In this document: piece by piece, positions 15,356-28,291 of the stretch
How positions within the stretch are numbered: position 1 is the first letter of the stretch
Layout of the letters: every line of letters begins with the position of its first letter
NCBI RefSeq assembly: GCF_036417845.1
Contig: NC_089980.1
Span: 131,342,516-131,406,515 of the forward strand
Source of the DNA: Apteryx mantelli
Lineage: Eukaryota > Chordata > Aves > Apterygiformes > Apterygidae
Reading direction: 5' to 3'
Length of the DNA stretch: 64,000 bases
The notes under the pieces: model-generated
Seen by the model: the letters and a program-made list of their open reading frames with translations, nothing else
The model's database searches: none
What the model was told of the DNA's origin: nothing
Program-made: the position numbers and the translations under genes

Positions 15356-16429
15356 TTCCCCCATAGGTGTGGGGATCTTACCTTATACTTTTCTTATTTA
15401 CAGATTTTAAGCACACAAGTTTAAATCCCATGGTAGAAAAATGCATAGATTAAGCCCAGTATAAGAGACTTAAAATGATTACTATGTAGAGTTGTAAGTA
15501 TATACACAGCACAGGGGTTATATTTTTATATATATTAAAATATTGTCTATCCAGAGAAGCATTGTGATGTGGAAATTCTTTATAAATTTATACATCAGAA
15601 GATCAAACAGGAGATGGGCGGGGTAATATAGAGGGGGCAGGGGAAAGATTCTTAAAATCAACAACTAGAAAATAACCCCAAGCTAAGGACTGTCTGATTT
15701 CTTTCCAAGTAGAAGGAAAAAAGTTACCATACTTGCCTTTGCAGACTCAAATTCCAAATGCCAAGATGGTATTCAAGAAGGAGGTCTTTTACAAGGTGTG
15801 GGTGAGATGTTGCAGTCAATATCTAGTTGAATTTCATACCAAATATGTTAGCCTTTTTATACTGAGGGAGGTCTGCCTACAGCTTCGGGGAAATCAATGC
15901 AGATGGTTAGCTAATCATCTTATTTTATTAATAATCGTTTATAAAATAAAAGAAAAAAATGAAATTTGTATCTTGCAGTATTTAAAAAAAAAAAAAAGTG
16001 CTCAAGTCAGCTGAGTCAAGCTATAGGGTGACTCAAGTCTCTCATTTTGACAGTGAGGTTCCAGCCTTTGTTATGCAGTTGTTTTATTTATTCTTTAAAG
16101 AAAAAAAATAAGCACAACAAAATTATATACTAGTATGTCATTTAAAGTATTTATGTCAAACAGGGTGCAAGTGTGAACCTAAAGATTGGAGCACAAGTTT
16201 CTAACTGCCTGGGGCAGGACTAATTTTAGTGTTGGTGTGTGTCTACCTCCAAAGGAGGTGCTACCTGTCAACAAGACCTAAACACATTCAACATTTCCAA
16301 TTTAGCTTATTTCTTCATTTCTCACACTGGAACAAAACTGGCTATTTCTGTGAATAATACTAAAAACAGGGTTATCTGTAATGGTATTGTATATAGTTTA
16401 TGTTTACTGTTAAGTTCTTGTTATATTAT

Positions 16430-16435
16430 AATAAA
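16430..16435 (+). terminator. KLHL29: Probable KLHL29 poly(A) signal
   Basis: A canonical AATAAA lies about 2.16 kb after the stop, between TTATATTAT and TATATTTATAG. After it the sequence changes character and no further strong signal follows closely. The proximal AATAAA at 15945-15950 is the alternative. Confidence 0.45.
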
Positions 16436-16455
16436 TATATTTATAGATCTAGATC

Positions 16456-19012
16456 CAGCATCCAGATTGGATTACTTTTGTCACGAGTGAACAAGAGACG
16501 CTGCCACATTAACAGTTACTTTAGTTTTCATCCTGGCCATGGATGAAAATGTTTTCATTCCAGTTAGTTTCTCTTGCCAATCCAAAAATGTATTGCCAAG
16601 ATTTAAATGCCTAGTAGCTTCCAAAGTCCCTGCACATTCTCATTTCAGAAAATTTCTTAGAAGTGATTTTGGATTTTGCTCATCAAGACTTTTTCTTGTC
16701 TCCATTTCCCCAAACTTACTACAAAGTAAAGAGCCAAAGGGCTAACATTTATAAAACTATCTTGAAGCTTTATCTTAAAACCTCACTAAACAGGGTTTGG
16801 GGTGGGTTTTTTTGTTTGTTTTTAAAACAAAAAGTTAGGATTTGTACTGTACTCTGCTGTGATGTCTAGAAGATGAAAGCCACTCTTGTCCTCTGGTCAA
16901 AATTCCTCCATATCTCAGAGTGGGAGCTCCGTAATTCATGGGACACTTCTTTCAGAGAGCTCTAAGCGCAGCAGTTGAGGGTTTCTCTGATGTTTCCCTA
17001 GGATGTCGTCTGGCAGCTGGAACACTGGATGCAGGACAAGGAGGAGCCATATATAACTCATCTCAAATACCACTGTGGTGGAACGTTTCATCGGGATCTT
17101 AGGAGCTAATATCTGCTATACGCATTAACAGAAATAATCTGACATATATTGAAACCGTCTCAGCTCCTTGCAGGGTGCAAGTATTTAGGAGGTTGACTGC
17201 AGTTTTTAAACATTTTAGTTTAGGTGGAGTGGCTTAGGTTGAACAGCCTGGGAAGATCACCGACCGCCTTGCTCTTCGCTATTATACGGCCCTGCCGCAA
17301 TACTTGCCAACCTTTCCATGAACACCGCGCGAAGGATCTCTTAGCACCGGTCAGAAATACTTGGTAGGATGAACAAGACACCGGCTCTTTGCTTTACTTG
17401 TATGTGAAAATTATTTTAGCTCCCCTCTGGGAAACTAGCTGAGAGCTTTTGCCAAATGAATCATGTGCGCGTATCTGCTCAGAGATTTTTCTTCTTAAAA
17501 GCTTTTAAGAAACTCAGGGGACAGGCTGGCTCAGCAGACTGATAGCTCCTTCGCTTGCTGGTGCGACTCGAGCCTCGCTCAGCCGGGCAGGAGAGTGATC
17601 GCAGAAGGGGGCTGTTCACGGCTCTCAGGAAATCCCCTACCCCGATTTACATGACAGTCACCCGCTTTTCTCCCCTTGTTTCACCTGGTGGCAAACAGAC
17701 TGTACCAAAAAAACCCTCAACAACTCAGTCTTTTAATTAATTGCATCTAGGTGATAAGGCTGAGCTTAGCGCCGTGCAATCAGAGCAACCTAACTGCAGC
17801 GTTCATTAAACGCTGTTCGTTAAACACTAGCAGGAGCACCGCTCTCAGCGACCGGAAGGATTAGCTAGGAGAGGAGCTGGAGCCTGCAGCTTCTGCCTCG
17901 CTTCACGGTGCCCTTGTGCCTAATCAGTAATGGCAGCAAACACGCCAGCTACTTCAAGTACTTACCCACCCTGAGCCTCGTGAAGAACTTCCCTGAAAAT
18001 TGGAACTGTTCCCAAAGCTTCATTCAGCCTTCTCCAATGCAGGGAAAAAGTTCTCTTGGAACCACATTGCTTCCCCACCAAAACCTGAAGGAGGTGATTT
18101 AATATGCTATAAGGGGGACAAACCTAGAAACAGCATATGAAGTCGGCTCCTGGAAGATTGCAACCTGCGCCAGATCCCTAAAAAGATACCAACCCTGTAT
18201 CCGCTTTGACTTTTTTTTTTTTTTAAACACAACTTTTCATGCTAATTCAAGCTTCTTAAATTGGATGAAACCCTTAAGCTAACCTCTTAATGCCTTCCTG
18301 CCCTTTCAAAAGTCTGCTCAAAACCATGAGCCAAACATGCTTTCAGCTGGTATAGAGATGCCAGCACGTATGGAAAGGCGGCAGTAAGTTCCGGTCATCG
18401 GTGAGTGTTTTGGGTTGATAACTTCAGACCGCAGGAAAAGCCAGAAAGAAAATGGTCTTGCGGGAAGCAGATGGATGTGTCTCAGGCACAGCGTTTCCAT
18501 CACTCATTACATTAAGCTGGACAGCGATCGCAGAGCAGAAACACCATTTTTCCTCTGAAAAGCCAATCTGTTTGAGGCATGATTAAACACTCGCTGAGGT
18601 TTGAATTCAAGCACGCAAGAGCTGCCATCCTGGCCCGAAGAAACATGCAGCTAGACTCCTTCGCCGAGCTGGGCTGAGCAACAGAAATTAAGTCCCTCTG
18701 CAAGTATGAAAAGCAGAGCAGTACAGTTGCCAGCTGCTGGAGATAGGAAACATAGCGGCAGGCTACCTTGGAAAGTGACTGTCCCCTTGCACTAAGCTAG
18801 TTGGGTGTTCTTCTTTGGGTAACACACACTACTTTTAGTAATTCCTGTTTAGCTAGTGGATTTCTTAAAGAGTAACAAAATCCAATTTTCTTTATCTAAG
18901 CAAATTCTATTTCAATCAGTACTAGCTTTACACACAGAATTAAATGTTTTGGCTCAGTTAGTACCTAGGAGGAGGAAGCTCCAGCGTTGTCATCAAGCCA
19001 AATCAACCTCTG
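16456..19012. other. Intergenic sequence, nothing recognised
   Basis: This is unique-looking sequence downstream of KLHL29. ORFs are short and unlike known proteins. A TATATAA-like string near 17050 has no associated gene. No repeat family is identified here. Confidence 0.6.
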
Positions 19013-19480
19013 AATTTATTTATTTATTTATTTTTTTATTAGTGGCGGTCTATAAAATAAGGGTTTGAAAGGCTGCCTGCTGCTTTTAATTTCATCATCT
19101 GTTACTTTTAACCAGCACACTCTTTTCCTTCAGAATTCACATCCCAGATCTCACACAGCAGGTTTCACACCGGCAATGATATCAAGCTCTTTCACAGCCT
19201 GTCCAGAGAACAGTGCTGGTAACTCAGGGTTTTTAATAGCTTGACAGACAACTTTGGCACCTAGCTTGCAAGCAATGTAATTAATACAGAACCAGCAGTT
19301 ATCGTGACAGCTTCAGGTAAGCCCAAGTCTGCTTAATGTCATGCCTAGGACTACAGGCAATACACACGCTTTCGCCACTGTCCAGCATCAGTGGCCTTTT
19401 CTCATGGTCTTGTGGCTAAAGAGTTGATTTGAAGCCACCAGTGGCTCTCCTACAAAAACTTCGGGCCATCCCTTCTTCCC
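19013..19480 (-). pseudogene. Possible processed pseudogene, parent not recognised
   Basis: On the minus strand an open stretch from 19312 to a TGA at 19153-19151 encodes 53 residues with protein-like composition (INYIACKLGAKVVC, NPELPALFSGQAVKELD, ending AGVKPAV). About 110 bases after the stop there is an AATAAA (19040-19035) followed immediately by an A-rich, AAAT-repeated tract to 19013, like the retroposed tail of a processed mRNA. A second frame upstream reads LGLPEAVTITAGSVL and would join the first through a one-base frameshift, and another stop lies at 19315-19313. I do not recognise the protein family. The alternative is chance coding-like sequence beside an AAAT microsatellite. The 5' limit is arbitrary. 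Confidence 0.35.
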
Positions 19481-20949
19481 ACCCTGTAAAAAATAAAGGT
19501 TTATAAAAACAATAGCTCTTACAGGTAGAAAGGAACCAATACCTCTACGCATTTGGGGAACTTAGTCAAACACAGCAGCTCTTAATTTGTAATACGATGC
19601 CTTTGGGCTGGTGTACAACGCCGGAGTAAGGATCAGTGAGCTGAACTGCGGAGGCGATGCACTGAATGCTTTGAGCCTTAAGAGTATAACACACACTGTG
19701 CTCTACCAGAAACGCTGCCCTCCGCGCAGGTAAAACTAATCAGCCCCGGCAAAGCAAGGCAAGTTTTTAAAGCCCACTGGAATTTCTGCAGCCACTCAGT
19801 TTCCATTAAAAAAGATTGTCTTTTAATACGTTATTTACCTCCATGTCCACTGAATGCAGCGTTCCCTTACTTCTCAACACGGAGTTCAGATCTACCCACT
19901 TCAGTTAATCCCCAGCTTTTCTGCGAGCTGCCTGTTTACGTATCGGAATATATAAATGCCACACGCAGCCTTTCAAGGCAAAATGAAGAGTGGAAATGTG
20001 GCAGGGACTAAGGGTTTGGGAACGGCTCGCATTTCTGTTTTCTATTTGGAAAGAAGCATCCTGCGGGGATCAAGACATCATTTCCAGGCTGTTCACTGCC
20101 TGAAGAGGGTATTAGACTTCCCCTAATGGATAAGGATTTTTAAATTCAGGAGTTAACTTACACTCAACGATCTCAAGAAAGCCTTCAACGCTCTGCCCTG
20201 CTGACACGCGTTTTTAATGACACTTGGCGTGCCTGAGCGTTTCAGAAGGAGTGCTGATAATGTGACAATTACCAAAGGGGCAAGGGAGATGACTAGGTAA
20301 TTACCGGGCATTCACCTGACATCAATCCCAAGCAAAAATGGAAAGATGGTATCTAACTAAACTGTCCTGAATCAAAAAGATAAGAATAAATACCGTGATA
20401 TTCTAGAAAATAGGCTGTATCACATAAACCCGATTTCATTCTCTGACAGGATTACACATTTGATTGATAAGGTAATAGATTTTCAACAGCTTGTGACAAA
20501 ATACTTCAACTTTCTCACTGTACAGCACTCACAGTGCAAATATTAAAACAGGCTAAGAACAGGCAGATTAATTGAGGAATATCTAACCTATTCAAGTAAT
20601 TCTCAATTTGGTATTATCAGAGTATTTCTAGTGGGGGCTTTGTGAGTATCCTCTCCTTCCAACATCCTGAAAGGAAAATGTTGACATAAATCACTGCTCC
20701 TAAACCTGTGGAAGACGAAGATTAGTAGAGCAGAATAACTAGAACAACTCATACGTGTTGTGTTGGCTCCTTTGGCTAGCTGGGACCATTAGAACAAAAC
20801 TTCTTTTAATAAAACTAAATGGCCCCTCAGAGAGCTGGGAATGAGGAATGCTGATGTTCGGGATGGAGAACTGCACCATGAAAAACTGCAAGTTTGAGAA
20901 GTCGAGCAACAAGAACTCCCTGCCCAATTTCACAGCATAAAAGGGCTAA
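19481..20949. other. Intergenic sequence, nothing recognised
   Basis: No gene, RNA gene or repeat that I can support. Short ORFs only. Confidence 0.6.
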
Positions 20950-21535
20950 ATTGATCTTTGGATGTGTAAAAAGAACAGCGAGTAGGAATCAGTGATTTTA
21001 GTTCTATATATGGCACTGGTGGGACCAATGCTGGAATATCACATCAATTTCCACTGTGAACAAATGTTTTAAAAGATGTTGAAAATTGACCTACTACAGA
21101 AAAGAGCCACAAAATTGACTTAAAGGCTGGAGAAAATGCAGTGAAAGCCATAAAGAGCTCATTTCGCTCAACAAAAAGAAGACTGAGAGGCTACTTGATC
21201 ACAGTGCATTAGTATCTCGGAGGGGAGGGGGGCAACCTGCGCATGAAAAGTCTCTTTAATCCAGAACAGAAAGACAAAACAAGCAGCAGTGTCTGGAAGT
21301 AGAAGCCAGACAAAACACAAATGAGGAATAAGGTACGTGTTTCTGCCAGTGGTCTTAACTACTTCATCAAAAGCTCAAAGAACAGGGTAGATGTGCTATC
21401 TCTCCAGATCAAGACTACCTGCCGTTCTTGAAGACTGGTCAGCCAAACAAGTTAGTAGACTCTGTACATGCATGAGATTAAGTCATATGTCCCACAGCAC
21501 CAGATCGAACAAACCAGTGCTCTCTTCTGGCATTA
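20950..21535 (+). mobile_element. Ancient CR1 LINE 3' fragment
   Basis: The order of diverged blocks matches the 3' quarter of an old amniote CR1. First comes 'ggcactggtgggacc...ctggaatatcacatcaa' (CR1: an active-style 'ALVRPHLEYCV' segment). Then 'ctacagaaaagagccacaaaattga', then 'aaaaagaagactgagaggctacttgatcacagt', and finally a block ending 'ctctcttctggcatta' that corresponds to the 'cccttctggcctta' near the CR1 3' end. It is heavily mutated and non-coding. Limits are approximate. Confidence 0.65.
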
Positions 21536-23870
21536 CACTCTCTGAATAAACCTGAATTTTAGTGACAAACCCGTAAATACTTAATTCATCCTTAGGTGTC
21601 AAGAGTTAACAGAGTAGTCTCCGTTTCCAGAATTTATTCTCATGTATTGAGAAGATGAACGCTGTAAAATTTAATGCTCTGTTTGTGCTTTCCTGGTTGT
21701 TCTCCACATCTGGTGAAAAGGAAGCTTTTTATTAAAAAATAAATAAATAAAATAATTAAAAAAAACCCCCACTCTCTGCCTTCTGGAACTAAATTTTAGA
21801 GCAAGGCTCTGAAGCACTCTAACCCTGGTATAAAGGCTAGCCATTAATTTTAAACCCATTATACCTCCAATGTTTTATGAAAATGTAGTCCTATGCTTAT
21901 ATTTCTGATACTTAAAATGTCTACACAAAACAGCAATTTATTACTAAACTGATGTCCTTTAATAATCACAGACAATATGTGACTATTCATGTCACGTTCC
22001 CTTCACCTTGCTGAACTTTTTATGGTGGCAGAGCGAATGAATTGGGCATCACTTAAATTATTTACAACTCTGTTCAATAGAAACCTAAACCAGATTGGCA
22101 ATTTCCCCTTGCCTATCACCAAAATCAGATCTCGCTGTTTTTCAAGGTAGGCTCCACATACACAAGGCATCCTCCAGGGTATAACCTATTCGGCAAGAGA
22201 ACACAAGATGTTTATGACAGCAACAGAGCTGGAGTTTTGGAGGTCACAAATAGCTCCCTAATTAAAGCAACATTATTATTTTTTTTTCAATAGAAGAGTA
22301 ACTCCATTTCTTAGCAAACTAATTTAGTCTGAAGTTAACGTATTTTCCAGGATGAATTGATTTTCTGTGTTTTGGTCTCTGCTTTAATTCCTTTGCTAGA
22401 GAAATATTTCACAAGGAGCCCTCTCAAAACTTCCCCAAGTGTTTCTTTCCTTTCGATCTAGATTCCCAAAGCTGAAGAGTCATTTGGTCCTCTATAGACT
22501 CCTACTTCCATATGGACACACAGTCAAATGTCTCTGGGTCACAGCACAATTCAAATTTTACATTGAAGAGAAGGGTTTTTCTCCTATTCATCGCAATATA
22601 ATTAAGCTCCACAAAAAGCAGATGACAAGTGGTCCGAGTATTGTCAGTAGCCACCCAGTCTCAAGGGTTTCTCACATTTCTCACGCAAACTCTGCCAACT
22701 TCTGGATTGCCATAAGACAGAAGCAAGCAAAAACAAAACATGGACAGAAGTCCACCACAGCAGAACCGACTCAGCCTCTGCAATGTGCCAACACATCGTA
22801 AGAGCTGCAGCGCTGCTGCCCCAACCGCAGATGCTGAACAACCTGTTCCTCTGTACTCCATCTGCTCTAGACCACCTTCCACCATGCTATCACAGGTCTA
22901 CAAATGGGCTTTGGTCAATAAACCTTCATGGTTTGGTCAACCTTCTCCTTGCAAAGGAGAGAAGTGGGCTCCTGCAGTCTGAATCTGCTGCTCATTAAGA
23001 AATATCCCCTCTCTGCCTAAAAGCTTGTCTATGCACCGAGTGTTACCTATTCTTGAGTAACTGAAGGTGAGGAGCACAAGTTACTCAATAGTATCCTTTG
23101 CACCTGAAACTCAAACACAGCTTTATCCAAAATTAGCATGCAAGCATCAGCAAGCCTTAACAGGGATGGCCAATTTTACACTAGCATTCCACTGGAAGTG
23201 GTAAAACCATTTTAAATCTGAACTATCGCATTTTTAAAAATAACTTGAGAATTTTCCTACTACTAAAGTAGGGCTCAATATAGCATAAGTCAAATATATT
23301 CCTAAAATAAGCAGAATTTAGTAGTAGTCACAGCCATTTACTGGCATTGGGTTAAACTGAAATATATTCTCTATGCAAATGATCACATTGTAAAAGAATT
23401 ACTCACCTAGAAATGAAATGAGGCTGAATTAGTTAGTCTTAAAGTTTATAATCTCTGATTTCTACATAACAGTTAGATGACCACAACTGATGCATAAAAG
23501 GGGAAGAAAAATGTAGTGCTTGGCTTCATTAAGCGGTTCATAAGTTTACTGATTTGGCTTTCAGAACTTTTTTCTCAGGTAGTGCTAATTTAAACCCCAA
23601 ATACTACAAGTCGAGATCCAAAACTTCATCCAAGGGAGAAACCAACAGCAGGAGAAAGCAGTCTTAACCCAACTTGAGATACAGAACAAAGTGATCTCAT
23701 TTTTATTTAAATAAATTATCTGAAGGGCTTAAAGATGAACCGGAGGATGGGCAGCACCGCAAGTTCAAGGAAGTACAGGAAATTGCATGTAAAAACTTTG
23801 TTCAAGGCAGAAACCAACAGCAGGAGAAAGCAGTCTTAAGCAGTGAACATTTGACAAACATGGGCATTAC
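21536..23870. other. Intergenic sequence before the ATAD2B 3' end
   Basis: AT-rich with no recognisable gene. A 120-codon plus-strand ORF (22439-22801) has no recognisable domain and is probably chance. It includes the pair of direct repeats annotated separately. Confidence 0.55.
23621..23839 (+). repeat. Direct repeat pair, 47-base units 172 bases apart
   Basis: Copies at 23621-23667 and 23793-23839 agree at about 43 of 47 positions. Their last 30 bases (containing CAACAGCAGGAGAAAGCAGT) are identical. The sequence between them is not repeated. This looks like a local duplication or two ends of an unrecognised small element. Confidence 0.8.
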
Positions 23871-23889
23871 ACAAAGCTTTTACTCAAGC

Positions 23890-23895
23890 TTTATT
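23890..23895 (-). terminator. ATAD2B: Candidate distal ATAD2B poly(A) signal
   Basis: AATAAAGC on the minus strand, followed by GTGT-containing sequence ('ctttgtgtaatg') that fits a downstream GU-rich element. It is the last strong hexamer before the intergenic region. Confidence 0.35.
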
Positions 23896-25166
23896 AACAA
23901 CACCTGATGCAACCAAACTACTGCTAATTCATACTTCTGAAGCACTGTTTGTTTAGGCTTCACTGCGTATTTTTACAAGATCACTTTTGCAATGCCCACC
24001 CAATATACAGCTCAAAATACAGTAAAGTACAGTCCCTTTTACGACTGATCGTTGTTACAGCCGCTGTCAGAAGTTGGGCCTGACCTCTCAGCTCCATCAC
24101 CACTCCTGAAGGATGGGCACAGATACACAAGACCTCATACCCTGCACTCTTTCTTCAGAGAAACCACCCCTTGGACGGTTTTAAGTGCAGTGCCGATATC
24201 TGCAGGGCAACGGGTTTCACACTGTTCGGATCAGAATGACCGATATGACCGTGCCGATACGAACGGAGCCTAGGCTCTAGCTGATGAGCTTCTTTATCCC
24301 GACTATCTTTTGGCATACTATTTTTATGTAACATCTAGCTGTGCTTTTAAAGCCGCATATAAAAACGGAATTGCAGTCAGACCTGAAACAAGCTAAACTA
24401 CTCTTTTGCCCAGGAGCGCTCCAGTTTAAGAAACATAGGGAGGAAAAGAGGAAAAGGACCAAGAGTGCCATATGTCCTTCACCTCAGCAGAGACCATACC
24501 AGATCTGTAGAACAGCTTGTCACACTCTGTTCCACATTACATAAACTACGTGCCATTTGCTAGCTCCAGAGGAATTGCCAGGAGAGCTCTCATACAAGTA
24601 AGATGTGGGCTGATTCTTAACTTGCATAACCTATAGCAGCTTGTCCTCCTATGCAAAAGTTATCGGGGGGGAGGGGGGGGGAACAAAGCAATTCCCAGAC
24701 ATATTAGAAGTTTATCTTCAAGAAAAACACAAAAAGTAAGAAAAACTTTCATAAATAGGAAAGAAAGTGTTTCTTAAAAAAAAAAAAATACTCAAATGGA
24801 AAAACTCTGATATTGGACGCTGACGTACCGCAAGCAGTCCTTGGTGTTTCAACTGAATATAAAAATTTCTAAGCACAGAGCGTAACTTAATAACAATTAA
24901 GTTATTTACTTGCCAATGCACAATGCAGATTTCACTTCAGCCAAAATTAATCATAGATGTATTTTTCTTTAATGGCCAAACACTGAAAGCAAAACAGATT
25001 TAAACTGCTCAAAAACAACTAAGCAGCAAGATCCCGGAGTGAAATATGTCAGCTGCAAAAATCAAGGAAGTCTGGTAAGAAAAAGACTGAAATCAACTAT
25101 AAGGTAGCATTTCATTTAAATACAACAATATTTTTAAAGGAGCTAAAGCTGTGTTTTCTTGTCATC

Positions 25167-25172
25167 TTTATT
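25167..25172 (-). terminator. ATAD2B: Candidate ATAD2B poly(A) signal
   Basis: AATAAAG on the minus strand, in the context CTTGAATAAAGATGAC. It would give a 3' UTR of about 3.3 kb. Confidence 0.35.
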
Positions 25173-25583
25173 CAAGTATTTCACAGCAGTTATATTACAA
25201 ATTACAGTAAAATGTTCAAAATTTCCAGAAGTTCAAAAAAAATTAAATAACTTACTCCAAACTAATGTAAAATGAAGTCAAAATGCAAAACATCAATTTA
25301 AACACAGTTCTGAATAAAACTATAGGATCCAAAATATACCATAGTTGATGAAGGAAGTCTACTTAATCCACAAAGTAGACACACGTTAATGAAACCAAAC
25401 AGGACTCCCCAATGTCTAAATAACCCAATGTACAAGATACAAAAGATGCAAGTACAAGCCCAAATTCAAGCTTATGTTGTGATTACAAATAAAATAAAAA
25501 CAGAACAAATGACTGTCAGCTGCAGGACCTGCCATTCAAGAGACTGAAGGTAAAACCAGAGCTGACAACCAACTTAATCAATT

Positions 25584-25603
25584 AAAAAAAAAAAAAAAAA
25601 AAA
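25584..25603 (+). repeat. Poly(A) run of 20 bases
   Basis: A homopolymer of A on the plus strand (poly(U) in the ATAD2B transcript) inside the predicted 3' UTR. No SINE body adjoins it. Confidence 0.85.
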
Positions 25604-25839
25604 GGAAGACAGGATATTACAAAAAACAGTAATCCTATAAATACATTGGCATATGAGGAAATCAAGTAACAATACAGAGGACACAAAACAAAACAAACAA
25701 AAAAAATCACAGGTGAGATTCAAGCTTGCAAATACAATCAACTCCATAGCCATCAACTTCACCCAAGAGCAACTCCAGTATCTCCAACACAGCCCCACCA
25801 GCCCCCCAGAGAAACCTCCTTTCTTCTGCTTGGCCACAC

Positions 25840-25845
25840 TTTATT
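25840..25845 (-). terminator. ATAD2B: Candidate ATAD2B poly(A) signal
   Basis: AATAAAGTGTGG on the minus strand: a canonical hexamer immediately followed by a GU-rich stretch. It would give a 3' UTR of about 2.7 kb. Confidence 0.35.
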
Positions 25846-28285
25846 GACCCCAGCACAAGGACTCACACAGGAGTTTATTTGCAATTTTCACAACAAGAAA
25901 CAAGGAAGAGAGGTCAATTTGTACAAACTCTTGCCAGTGCTATATGGCAAAAAATTAAAAACATACAAAGAGTAAACAAGTTTAGACCACATGGATAGAT
26001 TAACAGCTGCTTTAACTCTATAACCACCAGACATCTGTAAAGGAAAACAAAACTGAAGTGTGGTTATTTGGGCTAGGAAGGCGGATATATTATTTTATGC
26101 AAGTTGTCCACTACAACATTTTAAATTGGCTACTTTTCTCTAAAACATCATGGTAGCTCCTCAATTAGTAAAGCTGCCTCCTAAGGTTTTTCCAATCAAC
26201 AACTGACAGTAAAAATTTTCCTTTAGAAATGTGACCTTTTAGAACCATTTTAAATGCTAGGCATTAGCTTAAATTTGCTTTTCAAACTCACTGGTGACTA
26301 AAATTCTCAACTGTTTTAATTAATATAAATTCATTATCTTGTTAAAAACGTATGCAGTTTTATCTTCCACAAGTGCTGCTGTTACTTGAACAAAAACTTC
26401 TTTGAGTAAGTGAAACTGGAATAAATATTTTTAAAAAATTCTGCAGCAAGAACCTGAGACTTGCAAAAAACCCTTTTATCAGAAACTTGCTACAAAAAAT
26501 CTGCTACATTTTATTTAATCAAATCTTAAAGTTTGTAACAATTTCCATTAAAATACAAAATGCTGTTAATGTACCAGACACAAAAATATCTCAAACAGGT
26601 ATGATGCTAATAAATACTAAATGAAACATGGAAAAAAATCCCATAATCAAATCCGAGATCAAAGAATCTCATTTAAAATGTGTTTTCTGCTTGTTTTTGT
26701 TGTTTTTAATCGCACTTTCCCACCTAAAAAATACAGCGTTTCTGCACGGGTTGCATTTAGAAGGTGTAACTAGATGTACATGAACACTCGAAACCTTTTT
26801 CTGTCATTAGTGATAATGAAAAAAAAGTGGCATTCAGGGGAGAGAAAGATCAAAGGTAGAATTATGTTTAAACATAAAATGCAAAGCACTTTGGATTACT
26901 GCAGTAGCCCAAGGCCCACGGTTGTTTCTCTGCAGTGGCAAACTGCTATTAGCCAGAGAGGTGGAGACAAGTACCTTAGCTTCAGCTTGTAAATGGGAGC
27001 AGAGTGATTACAAGTCCTCCATAAACACTGTTGGTAACTAAAATACAAAAAGCTGAGGTAGCGCAGTATCTCTGCAGTAGTCCAAGACCGTTTTCTCTAA
27101 TTAAAAACTAACCACACTGTGTTGCATATTTTTGGAAAGACATTTCCGCAGCTACATAGGGACGGTTACAATGAACGGTTAAAGATGGTGACACTAGCCA
27201 AATTTGCTACAACATTTTCCGCTTAAGTCTGAAAAATCAGCCTAGGTAATGTTTCAACATTGAGCCTGCGAACTTCTACTGCAACATGCTTTTTTTTTTT
27301 TTTTTTTCCTTGAAACTGCCTAGACTGTGTTCTCTCCAATTTCCAGAAAGGTTTTGAACTACACAATTCAGACCCAGAGACCTGCGATCTGAACAGATCA
27401 AGTCAAGAGTCTGTCTTCCAGTCCCCACCACATTAACAATGCTGTGCATGGACTGAGTTGCAAAGCCTAGTTTAAGTCGTATTTTCAAGCGAGCTTGGCC
27501 TCCAGGATTTTGACCAACTACAGCATTTTCTTCCCTGCATTGCACAGTCCAAGCTACATCACGAACACAGAACTTTAGAAAGAAACCTGCCAGTAATAAG
27601 CTTTTTTTGTTTTTTCCAAAGAACTCAAAATGGACAACAAATCAAGTGATGGGAAAATGCTTCATTTTCAGCAACACAGAAGAGTTTCACTGTGTAACTT
27701 GTTTCTAAAACAAATACATACCAATGAAATAAAAGAATTTCACCATTTTGGTAAAGTATGTGGCTTTTTCAGTGTGTCTTAGTTTAGTTCTGTAGAGTAA
27801 GACAGGCGTTATATAACCATAATACTGGTTGCCATCCAATTGAAGAGAATACAAATCATCCTTCTGGAGATCTTCATTCTGAAGACAGCTTTCTAACATT
27901 GCCATTTGCTATAATCCAGACCAACTGATTAGCCTTATCTTTCTCAAATGACTAAAAGGCACATTAAAGGCAGTTCTAGAGAGCCTCATCTTCAAATTAT
28001 TGTACATCCAGTTACTCAAGGTTCCTACCACAATGCATCACTGCCATCTTTAGAACAGATTTTTTTGTCCATTACCCCAGAGAAGAGAAAAATTGGAAAG
28101 AAAATTAAAAAAAAAAAGTTGCCTGTTTAAAAATATTCGACTTAGATCTGCTCTTTCCAGTTCTCTTGTGTTGGTCTCCACTTTGCCTGCAGTTTCCCAA
28201 AAGATAACGCACGTAGAGTGAACAAGAGCAGATAAGAGAACAGTTTCTGTAGCACCAAAAATCTCCAAGCTGTGGCATTGTATTC

Positions 28286-28291
28286 TTTATT
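28286..28291 (-). terminator. ATAD2B: Candidate proximal ATAD2B poly(A) signal
   Basis: AATAAAG on the minus strand about 220 bases after the stop codon. It could produce a short 3' UTR isoform. Confidence 0.35.

Larger units (their letters stand above)
14273..16455 (+). other. KLHL29: KLHL29 3' UTR (probable extent)
   Basis: This AT-rich, non-coding stretch follows the KLHL29 stop. The end is inferred from the AATAAA at 16430-16435 in a T/A-rich context; cleavage would fall 10-25 bases later. An earlier AATAAA at 15945-15950 could serve a shorter isoform. It contains a pure T run (15325-15352). No transcript evidence is available, so the extent is a prediction. Confidence 0.5.

Noticed and set aside
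17048..17058. TATA-box-like string (catatataac)
   Set aside because: Isolated in intergenic sequence with no first exon, CpG island or gene start.
22439..22801. 120-codon plus-strand ORF in the intergenic region
   Set aside because: No recognisable similarity and no supporting splice or poly(A) context.
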